Shown: positions 1 through 8,278, numbered from the stretch's first letter. The stretch: DNA of 64,000 nucleotides from JBBWZH01 sp035544115 (GCA_963714145.1 OY970235.1:8618001-8682000); one strand, 5' to 3'. The notes: a model not told the origin generated them from the letters alone. Numbers and translations are program-made.

Positions 1-389
1 CGGGCCTGGTCGAGCGCGGGCTCGATGCCGTCGTTGACGAAGTGGAAGGTGGTCCCACCGGGCCGCTCCCAGGGGTCACGCTTCTCGTGCGTCACGACGA
101 AGACCGGCGTGTGGAACGGTGCCTCCTCCGGCCATGCCTGCTCGCCGGCGTCGAACATTCGCTTGCCCAGCACGCTCGCGCCGGTGCGCTCGAACGTCTC
201 CCGCAGGATCTCGTTGTCGCGTCCTTCCTCGCCGCCCGCGCCGAGTTTCAGGTTCTCCCGGAAGAACCGCTGCGGGAAGATCCACTGCTGCAGTTCCATC
301 CACCGCGGCCCCATCAGGTCCGCCATGGACTCGGGTGCGATGAACCCGTCCAGCGACATCGACACGCTGAAGAACACCTTCCCGGCCAT
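1..389 (-). CDS. Dihydrofolate reductase-family protein (RibD C-terminal fold), 3' end outside window
   Basis: The visible 129 residues are the N-terminal part of a stand-alone RibD_C/dihydrofolate reductase-like protein. The sequence opens with VFFSVSMSLDGFIA, the usual first strand of the NADPH-binding fold, followed by TGASVLGKRMFDAGEQ and then PVFVVTHEKRDPWERP, both typical of this family. Such proteins bind NADPH; most small actinobacterial members have no proven substrate. The ATG overlaps the TGA of the upstream SRPBCC gene by one base (TGATG), so it is the third gene of an arsR-SRPBCC-DHFR operon and probably shares ArsR control. The C-terminus lies beyond position 1. Confidence 0.85.
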   Translation of the reverse strand, partial: MAGKVFFSVSMSLDGFIAPESMADLMGPRWMELQQWIFPQRFFRENLKLGAGGEEGRDNEILRETFERTGASVLGKRMFDAGEQAWPEEAPFHTPVFVVTHEKRDPWERPGGTTFHFVNDGIEPALDQA

Positions 390-895
390 CAGTCCTCCGC
401 TCCGTTCCGGACGATCTCGGTGACGTAGCCGGCCAGGTTGTTCAGGGTCTGCTGGCCGCCCTCGATCGCGTGGTACTTCTCGACCGCCTGGTCGCGCAGT
501 TCCCTGGTGGGGAACACCGTGCGCAGCTCGATCCGGGTCGCCGCGGCGTCGGGCGCGAACGTGAGGACGGACTCGAAGGCGTTCGGGTCGCCGCGGAATT
601 CGCCGTGCAGCAGCGCGATCCGCTCCGGCGGGGCGATCTCGGTCCAGGAGATCCACTCCTGGTAGTCCGTCGCGTCCGGTCCGTGCATCACGAAGTCCCA
701 CACGCCGCCGACGCGGAACTCGAAGGACCGCGTGGTGGTGCTGAACCCCTCCGGGCCCCACCACCGCGACAGGTGCCGGACCTCGGTGAACGCCTCGAAC
801 ACCAGCTCCGGTGGGGCGTCGATGACCCGGGTGATGACGATCTCGCGGTCGGCCGCCGCTGCCCGCGCCGGCGCGTGCCGTCCTGTCGCTGCCAT
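389..895 (-). CDS. SRPBCC/AHSA1-like START-fold protein
   Basis: A 168-residue protein with the AHSA1-type SRPBCC signature: ITRVIDAPPELVFEAFT near residue 20, LSRWWGPEGFST near 45 and a central GGVWDFVMHGPDG-like strand. These helix-grip folds bind hydrophobic ligands, but no ligand can be assigned here. The ATG at 895 lies 4 bases after the ArsR stop, with a GGGAGG Shine-Dalgarno inside the end of arsR, and the gene overlaps the DHFR-family gene downstream. ArsR plus SRPBCC pairs are very common in actinobacteria and usually form autoregulated units. The N-terminal 15 residues are alanine/arginine-rich and probably disordered. Confidence 0.88.
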   Translation of the reverse strand: MAATGRHAPARAAAADREIVITRVIDAPPELVFEAFTEVRHLSRWWGPEGFSTTTRSFEFRVGGVWDFVMHGPDATDYQEWISWTEIAPPERIALLHGEFRGDPNAFESVLTFAPDAAATRIELRTVFPTRELRDQAVEKYHAIEGGQQTLNNLAGYVTEIVRNGAED

Positions 896-899
896 CGCC

Positions 900-1250
900 T
901 CAGTCCTCCCGCCTCGCCTGCTTGAGGTCTCGCACGTACGCGTCCAGCCGGTCGAAGCTCTCGTTCCAGAACCGCTCGAACCCGCCGGTCCACTCGTGGA
1001 CCGGTCGCAGCCCGCGGGCGTCGACGCCGTACAGGCGCTGCTTGCCTGCCTTGCGGTCCCGCACCAGCCCGACCTCCCGGAGCACCCGCAGGTGTTTGGA
1101 CGCCCCCGGCTGGGTCATCCCCAGCTCCCGGGCCAACTCGGTCACCGGCCGCTCACCCGCCCGCAGCAGCACCAGGATCTCCCGGCGCTGCGGCTCGGCG
1201 ATCGCGTTGAAGACGTCCGACGTGGTCGCTGCTCGTGCCATGGCCGCCAT
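900..1250 (-). CDS. ArsR-family winged-helix regulator
   Basis: A 116-residue winged-helix repressor. VFNAIAEPQRREILVLL is the classic ArsR N-terminal helix, VTELARELGMTQPGASKHL holds the recognition helix, and RDRKAGKQRLYGVDA is the wing. There is no CxC metal-binding motif on helix 3, so it belongs to the non-metal SRPBCC-linked subgroup. A longer frame is open upstream to 1289, but I chose the ATG at 1250 (the ATG at 1241 is also possible) because an inverted repeat sits directly in front of it. It is the first gene of the arsR-SRPBCC-DHFR operon and probably represses it. Confidence 0.88.
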   Translation of the reverse strand: MAAMARAATTSDVFNAIAEPQRREILVLLRAGERPVTELARELGMTQPGASKHLRVLREVGLVRDRKAGKQRLYGVDARGLRPVHEWTGGFERFWNESFDRLDAYVRDLKQARRED

Positions 1251-1253
1251 CGT

Positions 1254-1269
1254 ATGCCCATATCGGCAT
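1254..1269. promoter_or_regulatory. Inverted repeat overlapping the arsR start region (possible ArsR operator)
   Basis: ATGCC-CATATC-GGCAT is a perfect 5-base inverted repeat with a 6-base centre, only a few bases upstream of the arsR ATG at 1250 and about 60 bases before the divergent acetyltransferase start. Position and symmetry suit an autoregulatory operator. No Shine-Dalgarno sequence fits between it and the ATG, so the transcript may be leaderless. The binding protein is inferred. Confidence 0.4.
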
Positions 1270-1330
1270 GCGTCAAGCCGGGTGGTCAACCCGCCGTGCT
1301 GAACCGGCTCGGCGCGGCCGTATCGTCGCG

Positions 1331-2239
1331 GTGGTGGACAGCCTGCAGGAACAGCACGGCCGTCGGCTGAGCCGGTTGGATCCGCTGCTGCCGGCGAGCG
1401 TGCGGCTTCCCGAGTGCGGGCCCGAAGACGTCCAGCTGGAGGTTCCCGGGGGCAGCGGGTTGGCTCGCGTGGTCCGGGCGGATCCGACCACGCTGGACGG
1501 AACCTGGAACCCGGCCGAGCGGCACGTGCTGGCTGCCCGGATCGGCGCGGACGATCCGGCCGGCGCGATGGATGCGCTGCTGTCCCGCTGGTCGCAGACG
1601 GTGCGCGCCCGTGCCGGGTCGGCCGAGTCGGCCGCGGTGCTCACCTGGCCGTCCCGCGATGTGGAGCTGATCCCGACGCTGCTGGCCCACGGCCTGGCAC
1701 CGAGGGTGGTGCTGGCGGTTCGACTCGCCGGGCGCGACTCACCGGACGGTGCCGCCGGTGTCGTGGTGCGCAGAGCGACCGAGGCGGATCTGGACGCGGC
1801 GGTGGCCATGGAGTTGGAGCTGGTCCGGTGGAACCAGACGCTCGGCCAGATGACCGAGCGGCCGAACACCGCGGAGCTGATCCGGGCCAAGCGCACCGCG
1901 CCGGGACGGCTCTGGTCCTGGCTGGCTGAGGTGGACCAGACGCCGGTCGGACTTCTCAGCGTGCTCGACCCGGAGCACGCCCCGTGGGCCGCCGGGCTGA
2001 GCTCGGCCGGCACCGCCGTGTATCTGTCCGACCTCATGGTGCTGCCCGGCCGGCGGGGCGCCGGCGCCGGCACAGCGCTGGTCCGGCAGGTCCACCACGA
2101 GCTGGACCGCGCCGGCTTCAGCGCCGTGCTGCTGCACTACCTGGGGATGAACCCGCTGGCCGGCCCGTTCTGGCACCGGTGCGGCTACCGCCCGCTACAG
2201 ACCAACTGGGAGGTTCGCCCGGCGCCGCAGCTGCGCTGA
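1331..2239 (+). CDS. GNAT-family N-acetyltransferase
   Basis: About 302 residues. The C-terminal half is a GNAT domain: VVVRRATEADLDAAVAME begins it, WLAEVDQTPVGLLSVL forms the central strands, and VYLSDLMVLPGRRGAGAGTA is motif A with the R/Q-x-x-G-x-G/A acyl-CoA loop (RRGAGAG). The C-terminal NPLAGPFWHRCGYRPL is the usual final strand. The N-terminal ~130 residues are less conserved. The frame is open from 1235, but that region overlaps arsR and its operator, so I prefer GTG 1331 (or 1334). It is divergent from arsR. The acceptor substrate is unknown. Confidence 0.82.
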   Translation: MVDSLQEQHGRRLSRLDPLLPASVRLPECGPEDVQLEVPGGSGLARVVRADPTTLDGTWNPAERHVLAARIGADDPAGAMDALLSRWSQTVRARAGSAESAAVLTWPSRDVELIPTLLAHGLAPRVVLAVRLAGRDSPDGAAGVVVRRATEADLDAAVAMELELVRWNQTLGQMTERPNTAELIRAKRTAPGRLWSWLAEVDQTPVGLLSVLDPEHAPWAAGLSSAGTAVYLSDLMVLPGRRGAGAGTALVRQVHHELDRAGFSAVLLHYLGMNPLAGPFWHRCGYRPLQTNWEVRPAPQLR

Positions 2240-2366
2240 GGCACCCCGGCCACGACACCCGGGCCGGCGCTCAGACGAGCACGGCCGGCTTGAGCATGTC
2301 CTCGCACCCGCGGGCGGCGGTCGGCCCGACCCGGCCGGCCTCGGCGGCAGCCGGCGCCGACCGCCC

Positions 2367-2903
2367 TCACTGCCAGCCGTGCTGGCTGCGTAGCCGGGCG
2401 GCGACCTGGTTGAACCGGTCGCGGTCGAGGACCGCGCCCTCGCGGCGGATGCCGCGCTCGGGCACGTCGATGACCCGGTCCAGCCGTACCCAGCTCGGGC
2501 GGTGCTCGCCGTCCCAGGCCCCGGGGCCCAGCGCCAGCCAGCCGCGGTCGTCCCGGTGCCGGTCCTGGCTGGACAGCATCAGCCCCAGCACCGACCGGCC
2601 GTCGCGGCCGATGACGAGCACCGGCCGGTCCTTGCCACGGGAGGCGTCCTCCTCGAACGGCACCCAGGTCCAGACGATCTCGCCGGGATCGGCCCGCCCG
2701 TCCAGGTCCGGCGCGTACTCCAGGTGCCGACCCGGCGGCGCCCCGGGCGGCCGGACCGTCGCCGCGGCGGCGCCCGGGCGACCCCGCCGGACGCCAGCAT
2801 CCCCGGCCTTCCCCGGCGTGCCGGGGCCGCCGCCCGACCGGCGCAGGAAGCCAGCCGCCTGCCGTACCGCCCGACCAGCCAGCTGACGCCACGAGTTGCT
2901 CAT
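2367..2903 (-). CDS. PemK/MazF-like protein with N-terminal extension
   Basis: A 178-residue protein. From about residue 60 it resembles the CcdB/PemK barrel: DPGEIVWTWVPFEEDASRGKDRPVLVIG is represented by GEIVWTWVPFEED followed by KDRPVLVIGRDG, and the C-terminal part has LDRVIDVPERGIRREGAVLD. The first 55-60 residues are glycine/arginine-rich, with low complexity. Family members include endoribonuclease toxins, but this long actinobacterial type normally stands alone, and no antitoxin gene lies within 100 bases on either side. It may therefore be a housekeeping MazF-fold protein rather than a toxin. Confidence 0.75.
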   Translation of the reverse strand: MSNSWRQLAGRAVRQAAGFLRRSGGGPGTPGKAGDAGVRRGRPGAAAATVRPPGAPPGRHLEYAPDLDGRADPGEIVWTWVPFEEDASRGKDRPVLVIGRDGRSVLGLMLSSQDRHRDDRGWLALGPGAWDGEHRPSWVRLDRVIDVPERGIRREGAVLDRDRFNQVAARLRSQHGWQ

Positions 2904-2964
2904 CAGCGGACCCTATGCCCAGGTCCGGCCGGCCGGCGGTGGCGCGGCCGGTGCCGGGTCCGGG

Positions 2965-3606
2965 TCAGCTGGACGTGGCAAGCCGGATCCCCAGCGCGAC
3001 GAAGACCGCGCCGACTACGGCGTCGATCGGCCGCCGCATCGCCTGGTACGCCCGCCGCACCCGGCCGGTGGAGAACAGGCAGGCGACCACCGAATACCAG
3101 GCCGCCGGGATCAGGCCCATCTCGGCGACCGCCACCACGGCCACCCAGACCGGCACGCCGGCCGGCAACAGGGCGGCGAACAGGCTGGTGAAGAACACCG
3201 CCGCCTTCGGGTTGCCGAGATCGACCAGCAGCCCGATCAGCAGCGGCGAGCGCAGCCGGGACCGGGCCGGACCGGGCCGCTGCCCGGTCGCGGCGGCAGG
3301 CTGGCCGGCGCCATCGCGGCGGGCCCGCAGCACGGACCGCAGCCCGAGCGTGACGAGCAGGGTGGCGCCGCCGAAGCGGACCACGTCGGCAAGCCAGTCG
3401 TAGCGGGCCAGCAGCACCGCCAGCCCGAGCAGGCTGCTGGTCGCCCAGATCGCGTCGCCGATGGCGAACCCGAGGGCGGTCCGGACGCCGCGCTGGCGGT
3501 CGCCGGTGGTGGCCGCGGCCACCGCGGCCAGGAAGTTCGGGCCGGGCGCCAGGACGACGACGAACCAGACCGCGCCCAGCACGGCCAACTGAGGCAGGTA
3601 CCGCAT
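2965..3606 (-). CDS. LysE/RhtB-family amino-acid exporter
   Basis: A 213-residue membrane protein with about six hydrophobic segments. The N-terminal motif VLAPGPNFLAAVAAATTGDR matches the LysE/RhtB signature (PGPN followed by a small-residue helix and G-R-G in RQRGVRTALGFAIGD). The middle loop (residues 95-120) is arginine/glutamine-rich, and GLLVDLGNPKAAVFF is the second conserved block with N-P-K. Proteins of this family export amino acids or homoserine lactones by proton exchange. The substrate cannot be told. It is monocistronic; an AGGA Shine-Dalgarno lies upstream of the ATG. Confidence 0.9.
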   Translation of the reverse strand: MRYLPQLAVLGAVWFVVVLAPGPNFLAAVAAATTGDRQRGVRTALGFAIGDAIWATSSLLGLAVLLARYDWLADVVRFGGATLLVTLGLRSVLRARRDGAGQPAAATGQRPGPARSRLRSPLLIGLLVDLGNPKAAVFFTSLFAALLPAGVPVWVAVVAVAEMGLIPAAWYSVVACLFSTGRVRRAYQAMRRPIDAVVGAVFVALGIRLATSS

Positions 3607-3687
3607 GTGACTGTCCTATCGCGACCGCACCGCGCCCGTCGAGCCGGTTCGGCGAAGTCAGCGCCAGCCAGCTGGCCCTGGCGGCAG

Positions 3688-4413
3688 TCAGTCCGGGGTG
3701 GTTGGCCGGCGGGCTACCGTGATGATCTCTGGGCTGTGGTCGGTGAGCGGGCTGCCGTCCCAGTCGCCGTAGTAGGTCTCGACGGTGAGCCCGGCCGCGG
3801 TGAGGAACCGGTCCAGGTCGGGGCGGGAGAGGAAGCGCAGGGTGGCCGGCTGCACGTGGTGGTGCCAGGGGCCGCCGTCGAGGGTCTCGGTGAAGGTGAC
3901 CAGGTCGCCGTCGACCGCGAGAACCGCGTACGAGGTCCGGATCTTCACTGCGCGGTAGGTCACCTCGAACGCGGCGCCGTCCCAGTTCCGCCACGGGCTG
4001 GCCGCCGGGTTGCGGGTTTCGAAGACGGCCTGCCCCCCCGGCCGCAAAGCGCTGTGCATGCCGGCCAGCGTGGCGGCGATCTCGCCGTCGGTGCGCAGCT
4101 CCTGGAAGGCGTGCCCGGTCATGGTGACCAGGTCGAACTCGCGGTCGTACGCGCCGGGCGCCAGCGTGCCGGGCACCCAGTCGATGCCCGGCTGGGCACG
4201 GGCGACGGTGAGCATGCCCGACCCCGGATCCAGCCCGACCAGTCGGCCCCGGTGGCCGTCGCGCTGGGCTCGTTTCAACAGCGTGCCGGTGCCGCAGCCG
4301 ACATCGAGCACATCGCCGGCCGCCCGGACCAGGCGCAGGTAGAACTCATCGCTGCGGCCCCACGGGTTCTGCACGTCGTAGAGCCGAGCTTCCTCGACGT
4401 CGTCGTAGCTCAC
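3688..4413 (-). CDS. Class I SAM-dependent methyltransferase
   Basis: A 241-residue Rossmann-fold methyltransferase. Motif I is VLDVGCGTGTLLKRA (about residue 35), motif II ends in GLDPGSGML, and FDLVTMTGHAFQEL is motif III. The C-terminal region (FLSRPDLDRFLTAAGLTVETYYGDW) is the usual late fold element in small-molecule methyltransferases. Neighbours give no hint of the substrate. The ATG is at the frame's first methionine. Confidence 0.88.
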   Translation of the reverse strand: MSYDDVEEARLYDVQNPWGRSDEFYLRLVRAAGDVLDVGCGTGTLLKRAQRDGHRGRLVGLDPGSGMLTVARAQPGIDWVPGTLAPGAYDREFDLVTMTGHAFQELRTDGEIAATLAGMHSALRPGGQAVFETRNPAASPWRNWDGAAFEVTYRAVKIRTSYAVLAVDGDLVTFTETLDGGPWHHHVQPATLRFLSRPDLDRFLTAAGLTVETYYGDWDGSPLTDHSPEIITVARRPTTPD

Positions 4414-4530
4414 CGACCCTCCAGCACGGCGCGCACCATAGCCAGCTCCATCCCGGTCCCGACAGCGAATTTCACCCGGAGACCGGCCCGTCGGGGACCG
4501 GCAGCCGTCGGCGTCATCCCCCGCGACCGG

Positions 4531-5172
4531 TCAGCGCGCCGGCGACCGCTGCTGGGCCTGCTGTTCGGCGGCGTCGAGAGCGGGCGCCAGTGGTGCCAGC
4601 GCGGCGCGGAGCAGTTCGGGCAGCGGGCCGGTGGGCACGACGAGGCCGCCGGCGGTCGGCTGCACCCACCGCCGGAGTGCGACCCGAACCGCGGCGGCCA
4701 CGCTGGCCGCGAGCACGTGGGCGGTGTGCGGGTCGGTGTCGCCGAGGCGTTCGGTGATCGCGGCGGCGAGGGGGTGTTCGATCGTGCCGGCGGTGTCGAC
4801 GAACGCGTCGCGCAGGGCGGGGCGGGTGGTGATCAGCAGCAGCGCGGCCGGGTTGTGCTGGCCCGGGTCGGTGTACTGGTCGACGATCGCGTCGGCCACG
4901 GCGTCGGCGAGCCGGACGCCGGCCGGCCGGGCGGCCACCGCCGCCGCGATCTGTGCTTCCCGTTCGGCGGTGACGGCGGCGACGATCGCCTGTTCCCGGC
5001 TGGAGAAGTAGTTGTTGTAGGTCCTCGGTGAGACCCCGGCCGCCGCGGCGATGTCGTCGACGCGCACATTCTCCGGCCCGCACTCAAGGGCCAGCCGCAG
5101 TGCTGCCGCACGCAGCCCCTCCCGGGTGGCCTGCTTCTTCTGCTCCCGCAACCCGGTCCGTCGCGCCGCCAC
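4531..5172 (-). CDS. TetR-family transcriptional regulator
   Basis: About 213 residues. The N-terminal HTH reads EGLRAAALRLALECGPENV then VDDIAAAAGVSPRTYNNYFS with the conserved turn and Y-x-Y-F. The C-terminal domain is helical and resembles the MftR-like type. The frame is open to 5223, but the palindrome at 5195-5222 would then lie in coding DNA, so GTG 5172 is the better start. The gene diverges from the TIM-barrel gene at 5274, which it probably controls along with itself. Confidence 0.87.
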   Translation of the reverse strand: MAARRTGLREQKKQATREGLRAAALRLALECGPENVRVDDIAAAAGVSPRTYNNYFSSREQAIVAAVTAEREAQIAAAVAARPAGVRLADAVADAIVDQYTDPGQHNPAALLLITTRPALRDAFVDTAGTIEHPLAAAITERLGDTDPHTAHVLAASVAAAVRVALRRWVQPTAGGLVVPTGPLPELLRAALAPLAPALDAAEQQAQQRSPAR

Positions 5173-5194
5173 CAGCCGATGGTCCCAGCCCGAG

Positions 5195-5222
5195 TGCGCA
5201 CACGCAAGTTTGCGTGCACGCA
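5195..5222. promoter_or_regulatory. Near-perfect palindrome between tetR and the divergent TIM-barrel gene (TetR operator candidate)
   Basis: CACGCAA-GT-TTGCGTG (5201-5216) is a perfect 7-base inverted repeat around a 2-base centre. It extends outward to TGCGCA and CACGCA with only two mismatched pairs over 13-base arms. It lies 23 bases upstream of the chosen TetR start and about 50 bases upstream of the divergent ATG, the normal place for a TetR operator. The binding itself is inferred. Confidence 0.65.
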
Positions 5223-5273
5223 CTTTTCATGCCTAGGCTGACGTCCTCACGGCCGACAAGGAAGGACGGACCC

Positions 5274-6314
5274 ATGCGGGCCAAGGGCATCAGTTACGAC
5301 ACCGGCTTCGTGCTCAACGGGGAGATCTCCCGAGAGCGCTTCGACCCGGACGTGGTCGAGCGGGAGCTGCGCATCATCCGCGACGACCTGCACTGCACCG
5401 CGGTCCGGATCACCGGCGGTGATCCGCAGCGGCTGGAACTGGCTGCGGCCCGCGCCGCCGACCTCGGCCTGGAGGTCTGGTTCTCGCCCTACCCGCTGGA
5501 GCTGACCACGGAGCAGATGCTCTCGCTGTTCGCCGACTGCGCCGCGCGGGCGGAGCGGGTGCGGCAGCGGGGCGCCGAGGTCGTGTTCGTCGCCGGCGCC
5601 GAGCTGAGCCTGATGAACCCGGGGTTCCTGCCCGGCGAGACCCTGGAGGACCGGCTCGGGCTGCTACTGGACCAGCCGGATCGCGACCGCCTGCGCGAGC
5701 TGGTCGGCGACCTCTCCGCGCGGGTCAACGACTTCCTCGGCAACGCCGCGGCGCTTGTCCGGGGCCGGTTCGGCGGCCGGATCACCTACGCCGCCATCCC
5801 GCTCGAGCGCGTCGACTGGGCCCGGTTCGACATCGTGTCCGTGGACCTCTACCGCTCGGCCGAGGTCGCCGACCAGTTCAGTCAGGGCGTCGGCGCCCTC
5901 GTCGCGCAGGGGAAGCCGGTCGCGATCACCGAGTTCGGCACCGCCGCCTACCGCGGCGCGGGCGACCGGGGCGGCCGCGCCATGGAGATCGTCGAGTACG
6001 ACAAGGACACCCGCAGGCCGGTCCGGTTGACCGGGGAGTACGTCCGCGACGAGGCCGGCCAGGCCAGCTACCTGCGCGAGCTGCTGGAGATCTTCGAGGC
6101 CGGCGGCGTCGACAGCGCCTTCGTGTTCCTCTTCGCGCTGGACGGCTTCCCGCACCGCCCCGACGGCGATCCCCGCGACGACCTCGACCTGGCCAGCCCG
6201 GGCATCGTCAAGATGCTCGACAACCGCCACGGCGACGCCTACCCCGACCTGCCCTGGGAACCCAAGGCCGCCTTCACCGCGCTCGCCGACTGCTACCGCG
6301 GCTGCCTGCGGTGA
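5274..6314 (+). CDS. Glycoside hydrolase-like TIM-barrel protein, function unknown
   Basis: A 346-residue protein with the look of a (beta/alpha)8 barrel: AKGISYDTGFVLN is the first strand, DDLHCTAVRITGGDP the second, LGLEVWFSPYPLELT the third, VVFVAGAELSLMNPGF the fourth, and KPVAITEFGTAAYRGA the seventh. Glutamates in GAE and TEFG sit where clan GH-A enzymes carry their acid/base and nucleophile, so hydrolase activity is plausible but unproven. From memory, relatives are sometimes labelled 'abortive infection protein'; I see nothing in the sequence to support that. ATG 5274 follows AAGGAAGGA at a normal distance. It is divergent from a TetR gene. Confidence 0.7.
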   Translation: MRAKGISYDTGFVLNGEISRERFDPDVVERELRIIRDDLHCTAVRITGGDPQRLELAAARAADLGLEVWFSPYPLELTTEQMLSLFADCAARAERVRQRGAEVVFVAGAELSLMNPGFLPGETLEDRLGLLLDQPDRDRLRELVGDLSARVNDFLGNAAALVRGRFGGRITYAAIPLERVDWARFDIVSVDLYRSAEVADQFSQGVGALVAQGKPVAITEFGTAAYRGAGDRGGRAMEIVEYDKDTRRPVRLTGEYVRDEAGQASYLRELLEIFEAGGVDSAFVFLFALDGFPHRPDGDPRDDLDLASPGIVKMLDNRHGDAYPDLPWEPKAAFTALADCYRGCLR

Positions 6315-6350
6315 TCCGCCCCCAGGCGGCACCGCAGGGCCGCCGGGGTA

Positions 6351-7259
6351 ATGCAGGGTACGGTGCCTGGCGTGCCTCCGGACACTCCCAGCCCGTTCCG
6401 CCCGACCGGCCAGCGCGAGCCCACCCAGCCGTCCGGGCCGGCCCAGCCGCCCCTCGCGGCACCGGTGCAGCCGCCGGTCGCGGTAGGGGACTGGGCGGAG
6501 ACGGTGCTCCGGCCCGGTCGGGAGTGGACGCCGGTCGAGGCCGCTCCGGCGGAGAAGCGTCGGGCCAAGATGGTCGCCGCCGCGGCCAGTGTGCTGCTCG
6601 TGCTCGGCACGGTGGGCGGCCTGCTCTACTGGCAGTTCCGCCCGGATGACTCGCCCCTGCCGGCGTCGGCCGCCTCGTCGGCCGCCGCGTCGGCCGGCCA
6701 CCAGCAGCCGTCGGCCAGCGCGGCGTCCGCCGGCGGGCTGGCCCCTGGCCAGACGAAGCCGGTGACGCTCCAGCCCGCACCGCCGCCGGCCGGCAGCTTC
6801 CCCAGCCCGCAGCCGGCCCCGGGCGTACCTGGCACAGCGGGTCCGGCCGGCCCGCCCGGTTCCGCCGGGCCGGCGCAGCCGCAACCGCCGGCCCAGCCGG
6901 CCCCGTCGGCGAACCCGCCGCAGCAGGCCCCGCCACCCGCGCCGCCGGCGAGCAGGCCCGCGCCGCCGCCGGCGCCGCCACCAAAGCTCGCGGTCGACGG
7001 CGACTTCGGCCCGGCCACCTGCGCCGCGCTGCAGCGCGCGCTGAACAGTCACTACCACGCCGGCCTCGCGGTCGACGGCGCGTTCGGCACGCTGACGAAG
7101 AAGGCCCTGCAGCGCGCCCTGGGTGTCACGGCGGACGGCGTGATCGGCCCGATCACGATCAAGGCGCTGCAGCGGCACGTCGGCGCCGCCGTCGACGGCC
7201 AGTGGGGCAGCGACACCACCCGCCACCTGCAGACCACCCTGAACGCCGACCGCTTCTGA
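6351..7259 (+). CDS. Membrane-anchored peptidoglycan-binding-repeat protein
   Basis: A 302-residue protein. Residues 1-72 are a proline-rich cytoplasmic stretch, 73-96 form one membrane helix (AASVLLVLGTVGGLLYW), 97-215 are a long Pro/Ala/Gly/Gln linker, and 216-302 hold four short peptidoglycan-binding-type repeats, each with [V/A]DGxxG and a following ALQ (LAVDGDFGPAT, LAVDGAFGTLT, VTADGVIGPIT, AAVDGQWGSDT). The topology places the repeats outside, against the cell wall. No catalytic domain is present. GTG 6363 is an alternative start. A cell-wall tether or sensor role is inferred. Confidence 0.75.
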   Translation: MQGTVPGVPPDTPSPFRPTGQREPTQPSGPAQPPLAAPVQPPVAVGDWAETVLRPGREWTPVEAAPAEKRRAKMVAAAASVLLVLGTVGGLLYWQFRPDDSPLPASAASSAAASAGHQQPSASAASAGGLAPGQTKPVTLQPAPPPAGSFPSPQPAPGVPGTAGPAGPPGSAGPAQPQPPAQPAPSANPPQQAPPPAPPASRPAPPPAPPPKLAVDGDFGPATCAALQRALNSHYHAGLAVDGAFGTLTKKALQRALGVTADGVIGPITIKALQRHVGAAVDGQWGSDTTRHLQTTLNADRF

Positions 7260-7335
7260 CCGTCGACCCCCACCGCGCCCGACGGCGGCCAGGCGGCCAG
7301 GCGGCCGACCAGGCGGATGGCCCGGACCGGAGAAC

Positions 7336-7986
7336 ATGAACGATTCGATTCGGAAACTGACCCGGGTGCTGTGGGACTATCACAACCTGCCGCAGGAATT
7401 GCCGTCGACGGTTGATTTCATCCTGGCGGCCGGTTCCCACGACGACCGGGTAGCTCGCCATGCGGCCCAGCTGGTACTGCGCGGCCAGTCGGCACTCCTC
7501 GTCACGAGCGGTGGATACGGCAAAGTCACCAGCGGAATCCGTACCGAGCCGGAAGGCGAACGGTTCCGGCAGATCGCTCTCGCGGACGGCGTCGCCGACG
7601 CGGCAATCATCGTCGAGGCGGCGGCGGCCAACACGGGTGACAACGTGACCCTGTCGCGAAAGCTATTGGCTGACCGCGGCATCCAGCCCGGGTCCGGAAT
7701 CATCGTGACGAAGCCATACATGAAGCGGCGCGCTCTCGCCACCGCCGTCAAGCAGTGGCCGGAGGTCACCTGGTGGACCTCGGCACCGGAAATCGACCTC
7801 GCCGACTACCCGTCCGACGAGGTACCGGAACGCCGCATGATCGAACTCATGGTGGGGGACCTTCAGCGCCTGGATGTCTACGCCGAGCAGGGCTTCCAGA
7901 TACCCCAGGAGATCCCGCCAGCGGTCTGGGCGGCCTACACCGAGTTGATCGCCCTGGGATTCGACAGGTATGTGATTCGGGCGTAG
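7336..7986 (+). CDS. YdcF/DUF218-family protein
   Basis: A 216-residue protein of the YdcF/ElyC/SanA family. Signature parts are VDFILAAGSHDDRVARHAAQL, LLVTSGGYGKVTSG, the E-x-x-A-x-N-T-x-D/E block as VEAAAANTGDNVTLSRKLL, and GIIVTKPYMKRRALA. Related E. coli proteins bind nucleotides or act in envelope metabolism, but there is no general activity for the family. There is no signal peptide or membrane helix, unlike ElyC/SanA, so it is probably cytoplasmic like YdcF. Codon use is slightly less extreme than that of its neighbours. Confidence 0.8.
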   Translation: MNDSIRKLTRVLWDYHNLPQELPSTVDFILAAGSHDDRVARHAAQLVLRGQSALLVTSGGYGKVTSGIRTEPEGERFRQIALADGVADAAIIVEAAAANTGDNVTLSRKLLADRGIQPGSGIIVTKPYMKRRALATAVKQWPEVTWWTSAPEIDLADYPSDEVPERRMIELMVGDLQRLDVYAEQGFQIPQEIPPAVWAAYTELIALGFDRYVIRA

Positions 7987-8278
7987 GCCGCCTCGGCAAG
8001 AACGGGGCGATGCCGGGCGCTGCGGGCACGTTACCGGCCGAGCAGGGCGGCGGCGTTGCGGTCGAGCACCCCGGCGGCCGGCCCGGAAGCCGCTGTTGCG
8101 CACCTCGAAACGTGACGCTGCCGGCGTGAGCAACAGCCCGGCCGGGCGGTCGTAGGCCGGTTCCGGCGGGGGATCGTGCCCTCCGCCGCCGGCGCTGGGT
8201 GACCTCGACCGCCGTGGCCGCGGGCCCGCGCGGGTGGATCCGGCCAGGCCCGGCTCGTGGCCGGGGCCCCTCGTTGGC
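7987..8278. other. Intergenic stretch without a supported gene
   Basis: No frame here shows protein-like composition. A GC-rich potential stem pairs CCGGCC with GGCCGG near 8240-8265 and could be a rho-independent-like element at the end of the ydcF-like gene, but it has no T-tract. The next feature is the duplicated leader module. Confidence 0.3.

Noticed and set aside
2896..5031. Very long plus-strand open frame antisense to the LysE, methyltransferase and TetR genes
   Set aside because: It is a high-GC shadow: its translation is low-complexity Gly/Arg/Val/Pro, and three well-supported genes lie on the other strand.
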